60,639 bases of DNA from Thermoanaerobaculum sp. (GCA_021154885.1 JAJKHS010000046.1:1-60639), one strand, 5' to 3'; positions 35,384 to 44,347 are shown, numbered from the stretch's first letter. A program made the numbers and translations. Notes: generated by a model from the sequence alone, not told the origin.

Positions 35384-37825
35384 TCACGCCCCCCGAAAGG
35401 TGACCACCGTCGCGCCGTCGCCCCCCTCGTTCGGGGCGCCCGGCCGGATCCCGGCCACCCCCCGGTGGGCCCGCAGGTGCTGGCGCACCGCCTGGCGCAG
35501 GCGGCCGGAGCCGTGGCCGTGGACCACCCGCACCTCCTTGCGGGAGGCGAGGAGCGCCCGGTCGATGTAGCCCTCCAGCTCCTCCAGGGCCGGCTCCACC
35601 CGCATGCCGATCAGGTTGATCTCCGGCGGTACCGCCGTCGCCTCGTCGACGTCGCCGCGGGCGGCTCCTGCCACGGGCTGGACATCCCGCCGCGGCGCCT
35701 CGCGCGCCTTGCGGCTCGCGGGCTCTGGACTCGCGGGGGCCAGCTCCTCAGGCCGGCAGCGCACCCGCTTGCCGCGCACCAGCACCTCCGCCCGCCCGGG
35801 CTCCAGCCTCTCCAGCACTCCCTGCCAGCCGAGGCCCACGTGGCGGACGGGCTGGCCCACCGCCAGCGGACCCGACGGCTCCGGCTCTTCCTCGACGAAA
35901 ACCGGCGCCTCGGCGAAGAGGGTCTGTACCGCCTCGGCGGCCAGACCGCGCCGCCGGCCCTCCTCGAAACGCTCCCGCAGCCGCTCCTCTTCCCGCCGCA
36001 GCCGCTCCGCCGTCTGGCGGCGGAAGTCCTCCAGCTCCGTCCGCATCCTCTTCCCCGTGCTCCGCCGCTCCTCCTCCAGGGCGGCGCGCTCCGCGGCCAG
36101 GCGGCGCCGGAGCTTCTCGGCGTCCGCGGCCTCGGTCTCCAGCCGCTCGCGGGTCTCGGCCAGCTCCTGGCGCACCTTCTCGACCTCCGCGATGAGCCGG
36201 CGCAGGTCGCGGTGCTCGGAGCCCAGGCGCGCTTCGGCGCGGTCCAGCCACTCGGCCGGCAGGCCCAGCCGGCGGGCGAGGGCCAGCGCTTCGCTGGCGC
36301 CCGGCGGCCCGGGGACCAGCCGGAAGGTCGGCCGTCCGGTGGCCGGGTCGAACTCCATGGCCGCGCAGGACGCCCCCGCGTACTCCAGGGCCGCGGCGGC
36401 GAGTTGAGCGAGATGAGTGGTGATCACCCCCAGGCTCCCCTTCTCCAGCAGCCCCTCCAGCAGGGCGGAGGCGAGGGCAGCCCCCTCCTCGGGGTCGGTG
36501 CCGGAGCCCAGCTCGTCGAGCAGGACGAGGCTGTCCGGCCCGGCCGCCTCCCAGGCCTCCTTGAGGCGCAGGAGCCGGCCGCTGAAGGTGGAGCGGTCGG
36601 CCAGCAGGTCCTGCTCGTCGCCCACGGTGGCCACCAGCCGGGAGAGGAAGGGCACCCGGCTGCCGGCGGCGGCGGGGATCGGCAGCCCGCACATAGCCAT
36701 CAGGGAGAGGATGCCCGTCGTCTTCAGGGACACCGTCTTGCCGCCCGCGTTGGGACCGGTGACCACCAGGATCCGCCGCTCGGGGGTGAATTCGACGTCC
36801 AGGGGGACGATGTCCCCCGAGTGCCCCGCCTGGCCCAGGGCCTCCGCGCGGACCGCGGCCAGACAGGGGTCGAGCAGGGGGTGGCGCGCCGCCGTGAGGC
36901 GCAGGTCGTGGCGGGCGCCGATCTCAGGGAGCAGAGCGCCGCAGCGATCGGCGAAGCGCACGGACGCCTGGAGCAGGTCGAGATCGGCGAGGAACCGGGC
37001 GTGCTCGCGCAGGGCGGGGAACGATGTCCGCGCCGCGTCGATGAGCTCGGCGAGGATGCGCCGGCGCTCCGCCTCCTCGTCCTCCACCGATTGCTGCAGG
37101 GAGTTGTTCGACTCCACCACCTGGAGCGGCTCGAAATAGAAGCTCCGGCCGGTGGCGGAGCGGCCGTGGATCAGGCCGCCGCTGCGCCCCTTGGCGCCGG
37201 ACTGGAGGACCACCACCAGCCGGCCGCCGCGCATCGGGATGGTGTCCTCCGACAGCTCCTCCTTGTGGCCGGCGACGAAGTCGCCCAGCTCGCGGTAGAT
37301 CTGATCGCGGACAGAACGGATCTGCCGGCGCAGCGCGGCGAGCCGCGGGCTCGCGTCCTCCCGCACCTCGCCCCGGCGGTCGAGCATACGGTCGATCTTC
37401 CTGACCAGCGGCTCGAGATCGGGGAGCCCGCCGGCCAGGGCTCCCAGGGCGGGGCAGGGGGGCACCGCCTCGCGGATGCGCGTCACCGCCGTCCGCGTGG
37501 CCCTGGCGAGATCGGCCAGCCGCACGATGTCGAGCCCTTCGATGGGCGGCCGGCCGCTCATCAGCCGCACCAGCAACTCGCCCAGCGGCACCTCGAAGTC
37601 CGGGACGAGCGACCGCTCGGTGACGAGGCGCGAAGCCTCCTCGAAGAGCGTGCGGTGGGCCCGCAGCTCTCCCAGCTCCTCGAACGGCCGCAGATCGAGC
37701 ACCCGCTCGCGGCCCAGGTCGCTCGCCGCAAAGCGCGAGACGACGGCCAGCAGGCTGGGGAATTCCAGCGCCTGCGCCGTCGCCTGGGAAAGAATGGCAG
37801 ACGGGGGGGAAGGCGACTCGCTCAC
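35384..37825 (-). CDS. mutS2: MutS2 family ATPase/endonuclease
   Basis: The 813-residue protein has the MutS core and clamp, Walker A TGPNAGGKTVSLK near residue 355, Walker B SLVLLDELGSGTDP, a long Glu/Arg-rich coiled coil and a C-terminal Smr domain (VRVVHGHGSGRLRQAV). The family suppresses homologous recombination or acts on stalled ribosomes. GTG at 37825 is used; AGGAGG is 17 nt upstream, which is long. It starts 21 bp after the TPR gene, so the two are probably co-transcribed. Confidence 0.94.
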   Translation of the reverse strand: MSESPSPPSAILSQATAQALEFPSLLAVVSRFAASDLGRERVLDLRPFEELGELRAHRTLFEEASRLVTERSLVPDFEVPLGELLVRLMSGRPPIEGLDIVRLADLARATRTAVTRIREAVPPCPALGALAGGLPDLEPLVRKIDRMLDRRGEVREDASPRLAALRRQIRSVRDQIYRELGDFVAGHKEELSEDTIPMRGGRLVVVLQSGAKGRSGGLIHGRSATGRSFYFEPLQVVESNNSLQQSVEDEEAERRRILAELIDAARTSFPALREHARFLADLDLLQASVRFADRCGALLPEIGARHDLRLTAARHPLLDPCLAAVRAEALGQAGHSGDIVPLDVEFTPERRILVVTGPNAGGKTVSLKTTGILSLMAMCGLPIPAAAGSRVPFLSRLVATVGDEQDLLADRSTFSGRLLRLKEAWEAAGPDSLVLLDELGSGTDPEEGAALASALLEGLLEKGSLGVITTHLAQLAAAALEYAGASCAAMEFDPATGRPTFRLVPGPPGASEALALARRLGLPAEWLDRAEARLGSEHRDLRRLIAEVEKVRQELAETRERLETEAADAEKLRRRLAAERAALEEERRSTGKRMRTELEDFRRQTAERLRREEERLRERFEEGRRRGLAAEAVQTLFAEAPVFVEEEPEPSGPLAVGQPVRHVGLGWQGVLERLEPGRAEVLVRGKRVRCRPEELAPASPEPASRKAREAPRRDVQPVAGAARGDVDEATAVPPEINLIGMRVEPALEELEGYIDRALLASRKEVRVVHGHGSGRLRQAVRQHLRAHRGVAGIRPGAPNEGGDGATVVTFRGA

Positions 37826-37846
37826 CAGGGTGAGTGTACTACCCTC

Positions 37847-38800
37847 CTATCCCAGCCCCGCCCGCTGCGCCTTCGGCGAATCCGCCAGGAAGCGCGCCAC
37901 CTCGCAGAGCACCTCCTGCGTCGCGAAGCCGGTTTCGACCAGCCGGCGGAAGAACAACAGGGCCATGGTGACGCTCAGGCCCACGTCCGGGACCCGGCAG
38001 ATGGGGTACAGCTCTTCGGTGAGCCGCTCGAGGTCCCGGGACCGCCCCTGCCGCGCGTACAGCAGGGCGAGGCCGAGGAGCGCCCGGGCCGCTTCGCGGC
38101 CAAGGCCCTCGCGGAGCGACTCCTGCAGCGCTCCCCGGAAGGCCGCCTCCGCCGCTTCCGGCGCGCCCAGAGTCTCCGCCAGGGCACCCTCCAGGCGGCG
38201 CAGCCGGACGAGGTTGGGGGCGTCCGCCAGCCGCTCGTAGAGAGCGCGCGCCCGCCGCAGCGACACCAGGGCCTCCTCGCTCTGGCCGGCTTCGGCGAGC
38301 AGACAGGTCAGCCGGTGGAACCCGGACGCCGCGAGCGCGGGCTCGTGGTCCTCGTCGAGGTGGGCCAGCCCCTCCCGCAGCCGCCCGAACGTCTCCCGCG
38401 CCGCCTCGTCACCCCCCACCCGGCTGCGCACCACCGCGGCGAGGATCAGCACCCGCCCCTCGCGGTGCCGCTCTCCCAGGGCACGGTAGAGGGCCAACGC
38501 GCGGCCGAGCACGCACTCCGCATCGTCGAGCCGGTCCTGCTCGGCCAGCGACCGGCCCTGACTCTCCAGCAGCTCGGCACGATCGAGGGCATCCTCTCCG
38601 TCCATCAGCGCCTTGGCAGCCGCGTCCCCCTCGGCGGCCTCCGGCTGGAGCTCGCCGAGGTTCCAGAGGCGGCGGGTCACCGACACGCACTGCGCGCAGC
38701 CGCCAAGGAGATGAAGGACGACCGCGCGGCGCTCCGACGCGTCGACCTGGTTGCGCATGAAGCGCTCGAGGAGCTGCGAATCGGGATGGTCTCCGGACAT
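37847..38800 (-). CDS. Putative zinc-finger/TPR regulatory protein
   Basis: The 317-residue protein begins MSGDHPDSQLLERFMRNQVD and has an anti-sigma-type zinc finger, H68-x3-C-x2-C (HLLGGCAQC). Five or six TPR-like helical pairs follow (AECVLGRALALYRALGERHR, EALVSLRRARALYERLAD). Such zf-HC2/TPR proteins are frequent in Acidobacteriota, often near regulators. ATG at 38800 is chosen over an open upstream extension because GGAGGA lies 11 nt before it. It stands divergent from an XRE regulator and upstream of mutS2. The target is unknown. Confidence 0.7.
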   Translation of the reverse strand: MSGDHPDSQLLERFMRNQVDASERRAVVLHLLGGCAQCVSVTRRLWNLGELQPEAAEGDAAAKALMDGEDALDRAELLESQGRSLAEQDRLDDAECVLGRALALYRALGERHREGRVLILAAVVRSRVGGDEAARETFGRLREGLAHLDEDHEPALAASGFHRLTCLLAEAGQSEEALVSLRRARALYERLADAPNLVRLRRLEGALAETLGAPEAAEAAFRGALQESLREGLGREAARALLGLALLYARQGRSRDLERLTEELYPICRVPDVGLSVTMALLFFRRLVETGFATQEVLCEVARFLADSPKAQRAGLG

Positions 38801-38902
38801 TGTCTTCGAGGTCCTCCTCCAATCTTCCGTGGCCGCCCGGAATCGCGTCCCGACTCGCTCGCAATGCTGGAAGCGAGAACTTCCGAGAGGACTTGCGGTA
38901 CG

Positions 38903-38933
38903 AGTATAGAGCATATCTGGTGCAATCTGGCAA
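38903..38933 (-). promoter_or_regulatory. Possible promoter of TPR-mutS2-dnaG-rpoD operon
   Basis: On the minus strand TTGCCA (38928-38933) and TATACT (38903-38908) are 19 bp apart, a little wide. The -10 match is strong (5 of 6). It would give a leader of about 95 nt. Confidence 0.4.
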
Positions 38934-39029
38934 CATGGCTACGGGAAATCGCACGCCGGCAAAGAACAAGGGTACGTCCTTGCAGAACCTTTTTCTCCAG
39001 CGAAATCGTTGAACCACATAAGTTTGTGC

Positions 39030-39058
39030 TTGCCATGGAGCTTCGGAGAAGGTACATT
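39030..39058 (+). promoter_or_regulatory. Promoter of XRE regulator, leaderless start
   Basis: TTGCCA (39030-39035), a 17-bp spacer and TACATT (39053-39058) are followed 7 nt later by the ATG at 39066. The -10 box and 7-nt distance are the same as at the RHH antitoxin (19366-19379). No Shine-Dalgarno sequence is present. Confidence 0.6.
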
Positions 39059-39065
39059 TCCGGTC

Positions 39066-39545
39066 ATGTCGATCTTCAACGGACTTGGCAGGGCCTTACG
39101 CTGGCTCCGCGACAGGCAAGGCAAGAGGCAGTACCAGGTTGCCGACGCGGCGGGGATCACCAAGGCGATGCTCTCGGCGTATGAGACCGGGAAGCAGAAG
39201 CCGTCTCTCGACACTCTGGAGAAAATCCTTACGGCTCTGGAGTGCGACCTCAACGATCTGCACAACGCGCTTCAGATCGTCAACGAGCGGCCGGAGGCGA
39301 TCCGTCGTCCCGGCTCGGGTCGGGACAACTGGCAGACCCTGCCCCCAGGCGGGCAGGAGTCCACGGATGCGAGCGGCCTGAACGTCTATCGCGTCCTGGG
39401 GCTGAACCGGCAGATCCCGGCGCAGGAGGAGCAGGCCCTGAGCGAAATGCTCGAGGGCTTCCACAAGCTGGTGCGCTACCTCCACAACGCGATCGCCCAG
39501 CCTCCGGCGGCGGCACCGCGAGAGCCGGACGAAGAGCCGAGCTGA
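39066..39545 (+). CDS. XRE-family HTH regulator
   Basis: The 159-residue protein has an N-terminal helix-turn-helix (RQYQVADAAGITKAMLSAYETGKQKPSLDTLEKIL) of Cro/C1 type. A linker and a C-terminal helical part (EEQALSEMLEGFHKLVRYLHN) follow. The ATG at 39066 is preferred to 39009 because the promoter -10 lies between them. It is divergent from the zinc-finger/TPR gene and may regulate the shared region. Confidence 0.8.
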   Translation: MSIFNGLGRALRWLRDRQGKRQYQVADAAGITKAMLSAYETGKQKPSLDTLEKILTALECDLNDLHNALQIVNERPEAIRRPGSGRDNWQTLPPGGQESTDASGLNVYRVLGLNRQIPAQEEQALSEMLEGFHKLVRYLHNAIAQPPAAAPREPDEEPS

Positions 39546-39889
39546 GAGCCGGCGGCCCGCACGCGGCCGCTTCTCGCCGTTCGTTCCTTTTCGCCCTGAA
39601 GCCGCTGCTTTCCCTTTTCGGGCCCTCGGCACAGGTCCGGTCTGCCTTGGAGGCGGCCTGACCAGGGCCTTCCCCTGCCCTTCTCCGCGAACTAACCGAA
39701 GCCGCGCACGCTTCTTGCAGCCTCCGCCAGCGGGCCGCGGGTAGCGCTCGCGGCGCCAAGGGCGCGCATGACGCACGCGGAGCGAGCAATGACGGCGGCA
39801 GCAAGGTACCTGAGGAACGCTTTCCGATCGCGCACGGAATCCTACAGCGGACCCGCCGGCCACCGCTCGTTCCAGCGGAGGGTGGTCTC
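39546..39889. other. Non-coding gap between XRE regulator and hybrid kinase
   Basis: A short stem (gcggcc 39552-39557 with ggccgc 39565-39570) followed by a T-rich stretch may be a weak terminator for the XRE gene. No promoter could be assigned for the downstream kinase, and no credible small gene was seen. Confidence 0.4.
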
Positions 39890-41707
39890 GTGGATGTCGA
39901 CCTCGAATGGCGTGTTGCCCGGCTGCGGCCGGGTGACCATCTCTGCCTGATCTATCACAGTGCGGCCGAGCAGACGGCCGCGCTCGTGTCTTTTTTCAAG
40001 GCAGGTCTCACCGCCGGCGAGCGGTGTCTCTTCGTCGGCCACGGCACGAGCGCCCGCCGGCTGGAGCGCGCTCTCGAAAGCGCGGGCGTCGCGGTCGACG
40101 CCGAGCGCGACCGGGGCTCCCTCGTGCTCCTCACGCGGCGGGAGGACTGGCTCCCCGCCGGCCGCTTCGACCCCGGCACGATGATGGACGTCCTGCGGCA
40201 GGCGGAGCAGCAGGCTCTCGACGACGGCCACGCCGGCCTGCGGGCGAGCTGGAACATGAGCTGGGTGCTGGAGGGGACCTCCGGCGCCCACCGGCTGCTG
40301 GAGTACGAGGCCCACCTCAACCGCTTCCTCCCCGGCAGCCGCACCTGCGCCCTCTGCCGCTACGGCCGCGAAGGCGTCCCCGCCGACCGCATCCAGGACG
40401 CCCTCCACACCCATCCGCTGGTCGTGCTGGGACATCAGATCTGCCACAACGCCTACTACGAGCCCCCCGACATGGTGCTCGGCGACCGCTCGGCCGAAGA
40501 GCGGATCGACTGGATGGTGGCCCAGCTCCAGCAGGCCCGCCTGAGCGAGCAGAAGCTGGAGGACGTGACCCTGCGGCTCTCCCAGAAACGCGCCGCCCTG
40601 CAGCGGGCCGACCGCGCCAAGGAGGAGATGCTCGCCATGCTGGCCCACGAGCTGCGCAACCCGCTGGGGACGATCAGCAACGCCCTCCAGGTCCTGCGCA
40701 TGAAGGGCGAGGGTGACGACACCTGGAAGCGGGCCATCGACGCGGCCGAGCGGCAGGTCCACCACCAGGCGCTGCTGATCGACGACCTGCTGGAGGCCTC
40801 CCGGGTCACCCGCCGGCAGATCGAGCTGCAGTGCGAGGAGCTGGACCTCACGCAGCTCGTGCGCGAGTCCGTCGAAGGCTACCGCGAGACCCTGGACGAG
40901 GCCGGCCTCACCCTCGACCTCGACCTGCCCGCGGGCGAGCTGCCCATCCGCGGCGACCGCCTCCGCCTCTCCCAGGTGCTCGCCAACCTGCTGCAGAACG
41001 CCGTCAAGTTCACCCCCCGGGGCGGCCGCATCACGGTGCGGATGGCCCCCCTCCCGGGCGACTGGCGCGTGGAGCTCACCGTCCGCGACAATGGCGCCGG
41101 CATCGAGCCGGAAGAGCTCCCCTACATCTTCGAGGTCTTCAGCCAGGCCGACAACCAGAGCCTCGACCGCTCCCGGGGCGGCCTGGGCGTGGGTCTCGCC
41201 GTGGTCAAGGGCCTCGTGGAGATGCACGGCGGCGAGGTCGAGGCGCGCAGCGAAGGACCCGGCAAGGGCGCCGAGCTCTCCATCCGCCTGCCCCTGGAAG
41301 CCGCCGCCGCGCCGACGGCCGAAGCGGTCGCCCAGGAGGCCGAGGTCCCCGCCGGCGTCCGCAGGATCCTGGTCGTCGAGGACAACCCCGACGCCGCCGC
41401 CACCCTGCGCGACTTCCTGGAGCTTTCGGGGCATGAGGTCCAGCTCGCCTTGACCGGAACCGCCGGCATCGAGGCCGCGCGGCAGTTCCACCCGGAGGTC
41501 GTGCTCTGCGACATCGGCCTGCCCGGCATGACCGGCTTCGAGGTCGCCGAAGAGCTGCGCCGCGATCCCGCCACCCGCTCGGCCAAGCTGATCGCCGTCA
41601 CCGGCTACGGCCGCGACGAGGACCGCAAGCGCTCGAAAGAGGCCGGCTTCGACCTGCACCTGACGAAGCCCGTCGATCCGGCGCAGCTCCGGTCGGTGCT
41701 GCGGTAG
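39890..41707 (+). CDS. MEDS-domain hybrid histidine kinase
   Basis: The 605-residue soluble protein has an N-terminal MEDS/DcmR-like sensory domain (GDHLCLIYHSAAEQ...FFKAGLTAGERCLFVG), thought to sense C1 or halogenated compounds. A HisKA helix (MLAHELRNPLGTI, phospho-acceptor H253), HATPase (NLLQNAVKF, DNGAGI, GLGVGLAVVKGL) and a C-terminal receiver domain with D541 (VVLCDIGLPGMTGFE) follow. There is no transmembrane segment, so it senses in the cytoplasm. GTG at 39890 has GGAGG ~8 nt upstream. No output regulator is adjacent. It converges on the purine permease with 3 bp between stops. Confidence 0.88.
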   Translation: MDVDLEWRVARLRPGDHLCLIYHSAAEQTAALVSFFKAGLTAGERCLFVGHGTSARRLERALESAGVAVDAERDRGSLVLLTRREDWLPAGRFDPGTMMDVLRQAEQQALDDGHAGLRASWNMSWVLEGTSGAHRLLEYEAHLNRFLPGSRTCALCRYGREGVPADRIQDALHTHPLVVLGHQICHNAYYEPPDMVLGDRSAEERIDWMVAQLQQARLSEQKLEDVTLRLSQKRAALQRADRAKEEMLAMLAHELRNPLGTISNALQVLRMKGEGDDTWKRAIDAAERQVHHQALLIDDLLEASRVTRRQIELQCEELDLTQLVRESVEGYRETLDEAGLTLDLDLPAGELPIRGDRLRLSQVLANLLQNAVKFTPRGGRITVRMAPLPGDWRVELTVRDNGAGIEPEELPYIFEVFSQADNQSLDRSRGGLGVGLAVVKGLVEMHGGEVEARSEGPGKGAELSIRLPLEAAAAPTAEAVAQEAEVPAGVRRILVVEDNPDAAATLRDFLELSGHEVQLALTGTAGIEAARQFHPEVVLCDIGLPGMTGFEVAEELRRDPATRSAKLIAVTGYGRDEDRKRSKEAGFDLHLTKPVDPAQLRSVLR

Positions 41708-41710
41708 GCC

Positions 41711-43024
41711 CTACGCCGGCAGCAGCGCGTAGCGCAGTACGAAGAGCACCGCCAGCACGTACATCAGCCAGTGGACCTCCCGCCCGCGGCGGGCCGCCAG
41801 CTTGATCAGCACGTAGACCACGATCCCAGCCGCCAAGCCGTGGGAGATGTTGAAGGTCAGCGGCATCAGGAGCGCCGTGAAGAAGGCGGGGGCCGACTCG
41901 GTGGTGTCCGTCCAGTCGATCTCGCGCACGGCGCGCACCATCAGGGTCCCCACCAGGATCAGGGCCGGCGCCGTGAGCGGCGTGAAGCCGCCCGCATCGG
42001 GCCGGCTGATGGCGCCCACCAGCGGCGTGAAGAAGAGGGAGATCAGCAGCATCCCGCCGGTGACCACGCTCGCGAGCCCCGTCCGCGCCCCGACCGCCAC
42101 ACCCGAGCCGCTCTCGATGTAGGAGGTCACCGGCGAGGTGCCGAAGAGCGCGCCCCCCACCATCCCCAGGGCGTCGGCCGTCAAGGCCCGCTCGATGCGC
42201 GGCAGCTCGCCGTCCTTCAGCAGGCCGGCCTGGTGCGCCAGCCCCATGAGCGTCCCCAGAGTGTCGAAAAGGGCGAAGAAGAGGAGCACCAGGATCAGCG
42301 GCGCGTACTGCAGCCGCAGGGCCCCCAGGAAGTCGATCTGCAATCCCGGCAGGGCGAAGCTCGGAGCCGACACCAGCGACGCCGGCATCGTCACCTCGCC
42401 GGTGAACAGACCGACGATCACCGTCGCCGCGAGCCCCCAGAAGATGGCCGTCTGCACGCCGGCCGCCATCAGCCCCAGGGAGACGGCCAGGCCGAACAGC
42501 GTCAGGAGGGCGGCGGGCGACGAGAGATTCCCCAGCGCCACCATGGTGTTCTTGTCGCCGCGGACGATCCCCCCGTGCTGGAGACCGATGAAGGCGATGA
42601 ACAGGCCGATCCCCACCGCCCCCGCCAGCTTGACGACCTCCGGCACCGCCCGCACCAGCACCCGCCGCACCCCGGTCACCGTCAGCACCACGAAGAGGAC
42701 CCCGGCCCAGAACACCATTCCCAAAGCCGTCTGCCAGGGCACTCCGGAGCCGACACAGATGCCATAGGCAAAGAAGGCGTTCATCCCCATCCCCGGCGCC
42801 AGCGCTATTGGGTAGTTCGCCAGGAACGCCATCAGCAGGGTGGCGAAGGCGGCGCTGAGCGCCGTGGCCACGATCGCCCCCTGCGCGGGGATCCCAGCCG
42901 CCGTCAGGAAGACGGGGTTCACGGCCAGGATGTAGGCCATGGTCAGGAACGTCGTGACCCCGCCCAGGGCCTCCCGTCCCGGCGTCGACCCGGCGGCGCG
43001 GACGTGGAAAATGCGTTCGAGCAT
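41711..43024 (-). CDS. AzgA-family guanine/hypoxanthine permease
   Basis: The 437-residue, 12-14-span NCS2 permease has the AzgA/PbuG signatures GGVTTFLTMAYILAVNP at the N-terminus, ALAPGMGMNAFFAY and GTSPVTSYIESGSGVAVGARTG. It is predicted to import purine bases by proton symport. It lies ~7.6 kb from the purine-degradation genes and could feed them. It is divergent from pyrF with only 39 bp between starts. Confidence 0.9.
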   Translation of the reverse strand: MLERIFHVRAAGSTPGREALGGVTTFLTMAYILAVNPVFLTAAGIPAQGAIVATALSAAFATLLMAFLANYPIALAPGMGMNAFFAYGICVGSGVPWQTALGMVFWAGVLFVVLTVTGVRRVLVRAVPEVVKLAGAVGIGLFIAFIGLQHGGIVRGDKNTMVALGNLSSPAALLTLFGLAVSLGLMAAGVQTAIFWGLAATVIVGLFTGEVTMPASLVSAPSFALPGLQIDFLGALRLQYAPLILVLLFFALFDTLGTLMGLAHQAGLLKDGELPRIERALTADALGMVGGALFGTSPVTSYIESGSGVAVGARTGLASVVTGGMLLISLFFTPLVGAISRPDAGGFTPLTAPALILVGTLMVRAVREIDWTDTTESAPAFFTALLMPLTFNISHGLAAGIVVYVLIKLAARRGREVHWLMYVLAVLFVLRYALLPA

Positions 43025-43063
43025 GCGGTGGGTATGTTACGCTTATCTTTCCGAGGAGGTGAC

Positions 43064-43828
43064 ATGACCTTCGAGGACCCCAAGGACCCCGATTCCGGCG
43101 ACCCCATCTACCTTTCCACCAAGACCATTCCCCCCGAAGACCGGCTGATCTTCGCCCTCGACGTACCCAGCGTCAACGAGGCCAAACGCCTGGTCGTCAC
43201 CCTGCGCGAAGCTGTGCAGTTCTACAAGGTCGGCCTCGAGCTGTTCGCGACCGGCGGCTACTTCGAGCTGATCGACTGGCTGGTGGACCAGGGCAAGAAG
43301 GTCTTCGCGGACCTCAAGCTCTTCGACGTCCCCGAGACCGTCCGCTCCGCCGTCCGCCAGCTAAGCCGACGCCCCATCACCCTCACCACCGTCCACGGCA
43401 ACGACGGCATCCTGGAGGCCGCCTGCCGGGAGAAAGGGGAGCTGAAGATCCTCGCCGTCACCGTGCTGACCAGCCTCGACCAGGGCGACCTCACGGACCT
43501 CGGCTTCTCCGTGGACGTCCACCGCCTCGTCCTCTCCCGCGCCCGCCGCGCCCTGGAGATCGGCTGCGACGGCATCGTCTCCTCCGGGCTGGAGGCGCGG
43601 GCCATCCGCGATCACCTGGGAGAGAAGCTGCTGATCGTCACGCCGGGCATCCGGCCGGTGGAGAACCGTCCGGCGGACGACCAGAAGCGCGTGGTCACCG
43701 TCGAGCAGGCCCTGCGCAGCGGCGCCGACTACATCGTCGTCGGCCGGCCGATCCGCAACGCCCCCGATCCCTATCAGGCGGCGCTGCAGATCCAGGGGAC
43801 GATCGAGGGGCTGTTCCTCTCGGGCTGA
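43064..43828 (+). CDS. pyrF: Orotidine 5'-phosphate decarboxylase
   Basis: The 254-residue TIM barrel performs the last step of UMP synthesis. The catalytic signature FADLKLFDVPETV (D-x-K-x-x-D) is present, along with LTTVHGND and the phosphate-binding VTPGIRP and DYIVVGRPI. ATG at 43064 follows GAGGAGGT. An N-terminal extension of about 24 residues precedes the usual start (LIFALDVP). Confidence 0.94.
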   Translation: MTFEDPKDPDSGDPIYLSTKTIPPEDRLIFALDVPSVNEAKRLVVTLREAVQFYKVGLELFATGGYFELIDWLVDQGKKVFADLKLFDVPETVRSAVRQLSRRPITLTTVHGNDGILEAACREKGELKILAVTVLTSLDQGDLTDLGFSVDVHRLVLSRARRALEIGCDGIVSSGLEARAIRDHLGEKLLIVTPGIRPVENRPADDQKRVVTVEQALRSGADYIVVGRPIRNAPDPYQAALQIQGTIEGLFLSG

Positions 43829-43850
43829 CCTCGACCGCCCCCGGGAGGGC

Positions 43851-44027
43851 TCAGACCGCGACCGTGCAGCGGCAGCTCGGGATCTGGGCGGAATGGCAGG
43901 CGAGCTGAAGGGTGTATGGGCCGGTGCCGGTCAGCTCCGCGCCGGCCCGGACCTGGAGGGCGGATTCTTCAAGCTGGCGCAGGGTCTCGCGGTTCAGGTT
44001 GAGCTTCCTGGGCAGGTTCTTCTTCAT
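43851..44027 (-). CDS. Class I lanthipeptide-type precursor peptide 1
   Basis: The 58-residue peptide has the leader MKKNLPRKLNLNRETLRQL, then SALQVRAG with Gly29 as a likely cleavage region. The core has three cysteines (C44, C52, C54) and several Ser/Thr, suitable for thioether rings. AAGGAGG lies 6 nt before the ATG. It is 67% or more identical to the peptide encoded just upstream, and their leaders match through residue 19. No LanB, LanC or transporter gene is adjacent. The assignment rests on the leader pattern known from Acidobacteriota. Confidence 0.75.
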   Translation of the reverse strand: MKKNLPRKLNLNRETLRQLEESALQVRAGAELTGTGPYTLQLACHSAQIPSCRCTVAV

Positions 44028-44038
44028 GGCGTCCTCCT

Positions 44039-44224
44039 TCAGACGGTTGGGCCCGTGCCCGTGCACACGCAGGTCGGGATCACGTTGGAATGGCAGGCGA
44101 CTTGGAGGGTGAACGGGCACTCGCCCGTCGGCGCCGCGCCGGCGAGGACCCGAAGGTCCGATTCGTCGAGCTGGCGGAGGGTCTCACGGTTGAGGTTGAG
44201 CTTCCTGGGGAGATTCTTCTTCAT
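44039..44224 (-). CDS. Class I lanthipeptide-type precursor peptide 2
   Basis: The 61-residue peptide shares residues 1-19 with its neighbour and keeps the TLQxACHS...IPxCxCT core frame, with cysteines at 36, 44, 52 and 54. C36 is extra compared with peptide 1. Both share an identical ribosome-binding region (GAAGGAGGACGCC). It stops 11 bp before peptide 1, so the two form a tandem operon read on the minus strand. Confidence 0.75.
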   Translation of the reverse strand: MKKNLPRKLNLNRETLRQLDESDLRVLAGAAPTGECPFTLQVACHSNVIPTCVCTGTGPTV

Positions 44225-44276
44225 GGCGTCCTCCTTCGAGGCTTGAACCGTTTCACAGCCCATGCCAATAGGAAGG

Positions 44277-44307
44277 AAGGGCCCTCCCCCCGGCCAGGAG
44301 GACCCTT
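44277..44307 (-). other. Hairpin in the lanthipeptide leader region
   Basis: Arms aagggccctcc (44277-44287) and ggaggaccctt (44297-44307) pair with one mismatch and a 9-nt loop. It sits ~50 nt before the first precursor start, between a boxA-like motif and the ribosome binding site. It could be an attenuator or an mRNA-stabilising stem. Confidence 0.4.
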
Positions 44308-44319
44308 TGGATTCACATC

Positions 44320-44339
44320 ATTCAGTTGTCAAAGAGCTC
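44320..44339 (-). promoter_or_regulatory. boxA-like antitermination motif
   Basis: On the minus strand the motif reads GAGCTCTTTGACAACTGAAT. It resembles the NusB/NusE boxA element (TGCTCTTTAACA) of rRNA leaders. The TTGACA inside it has no -10 partner at 16-18 bp, so it is not read as a promoter. It lies between the terminator-like hairpin at 44348 and the lanthipeptide genes, where antitermination would allow readthrough. Confidence 0.4.
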
Positions 44340-44347
44340 AGAAACAC

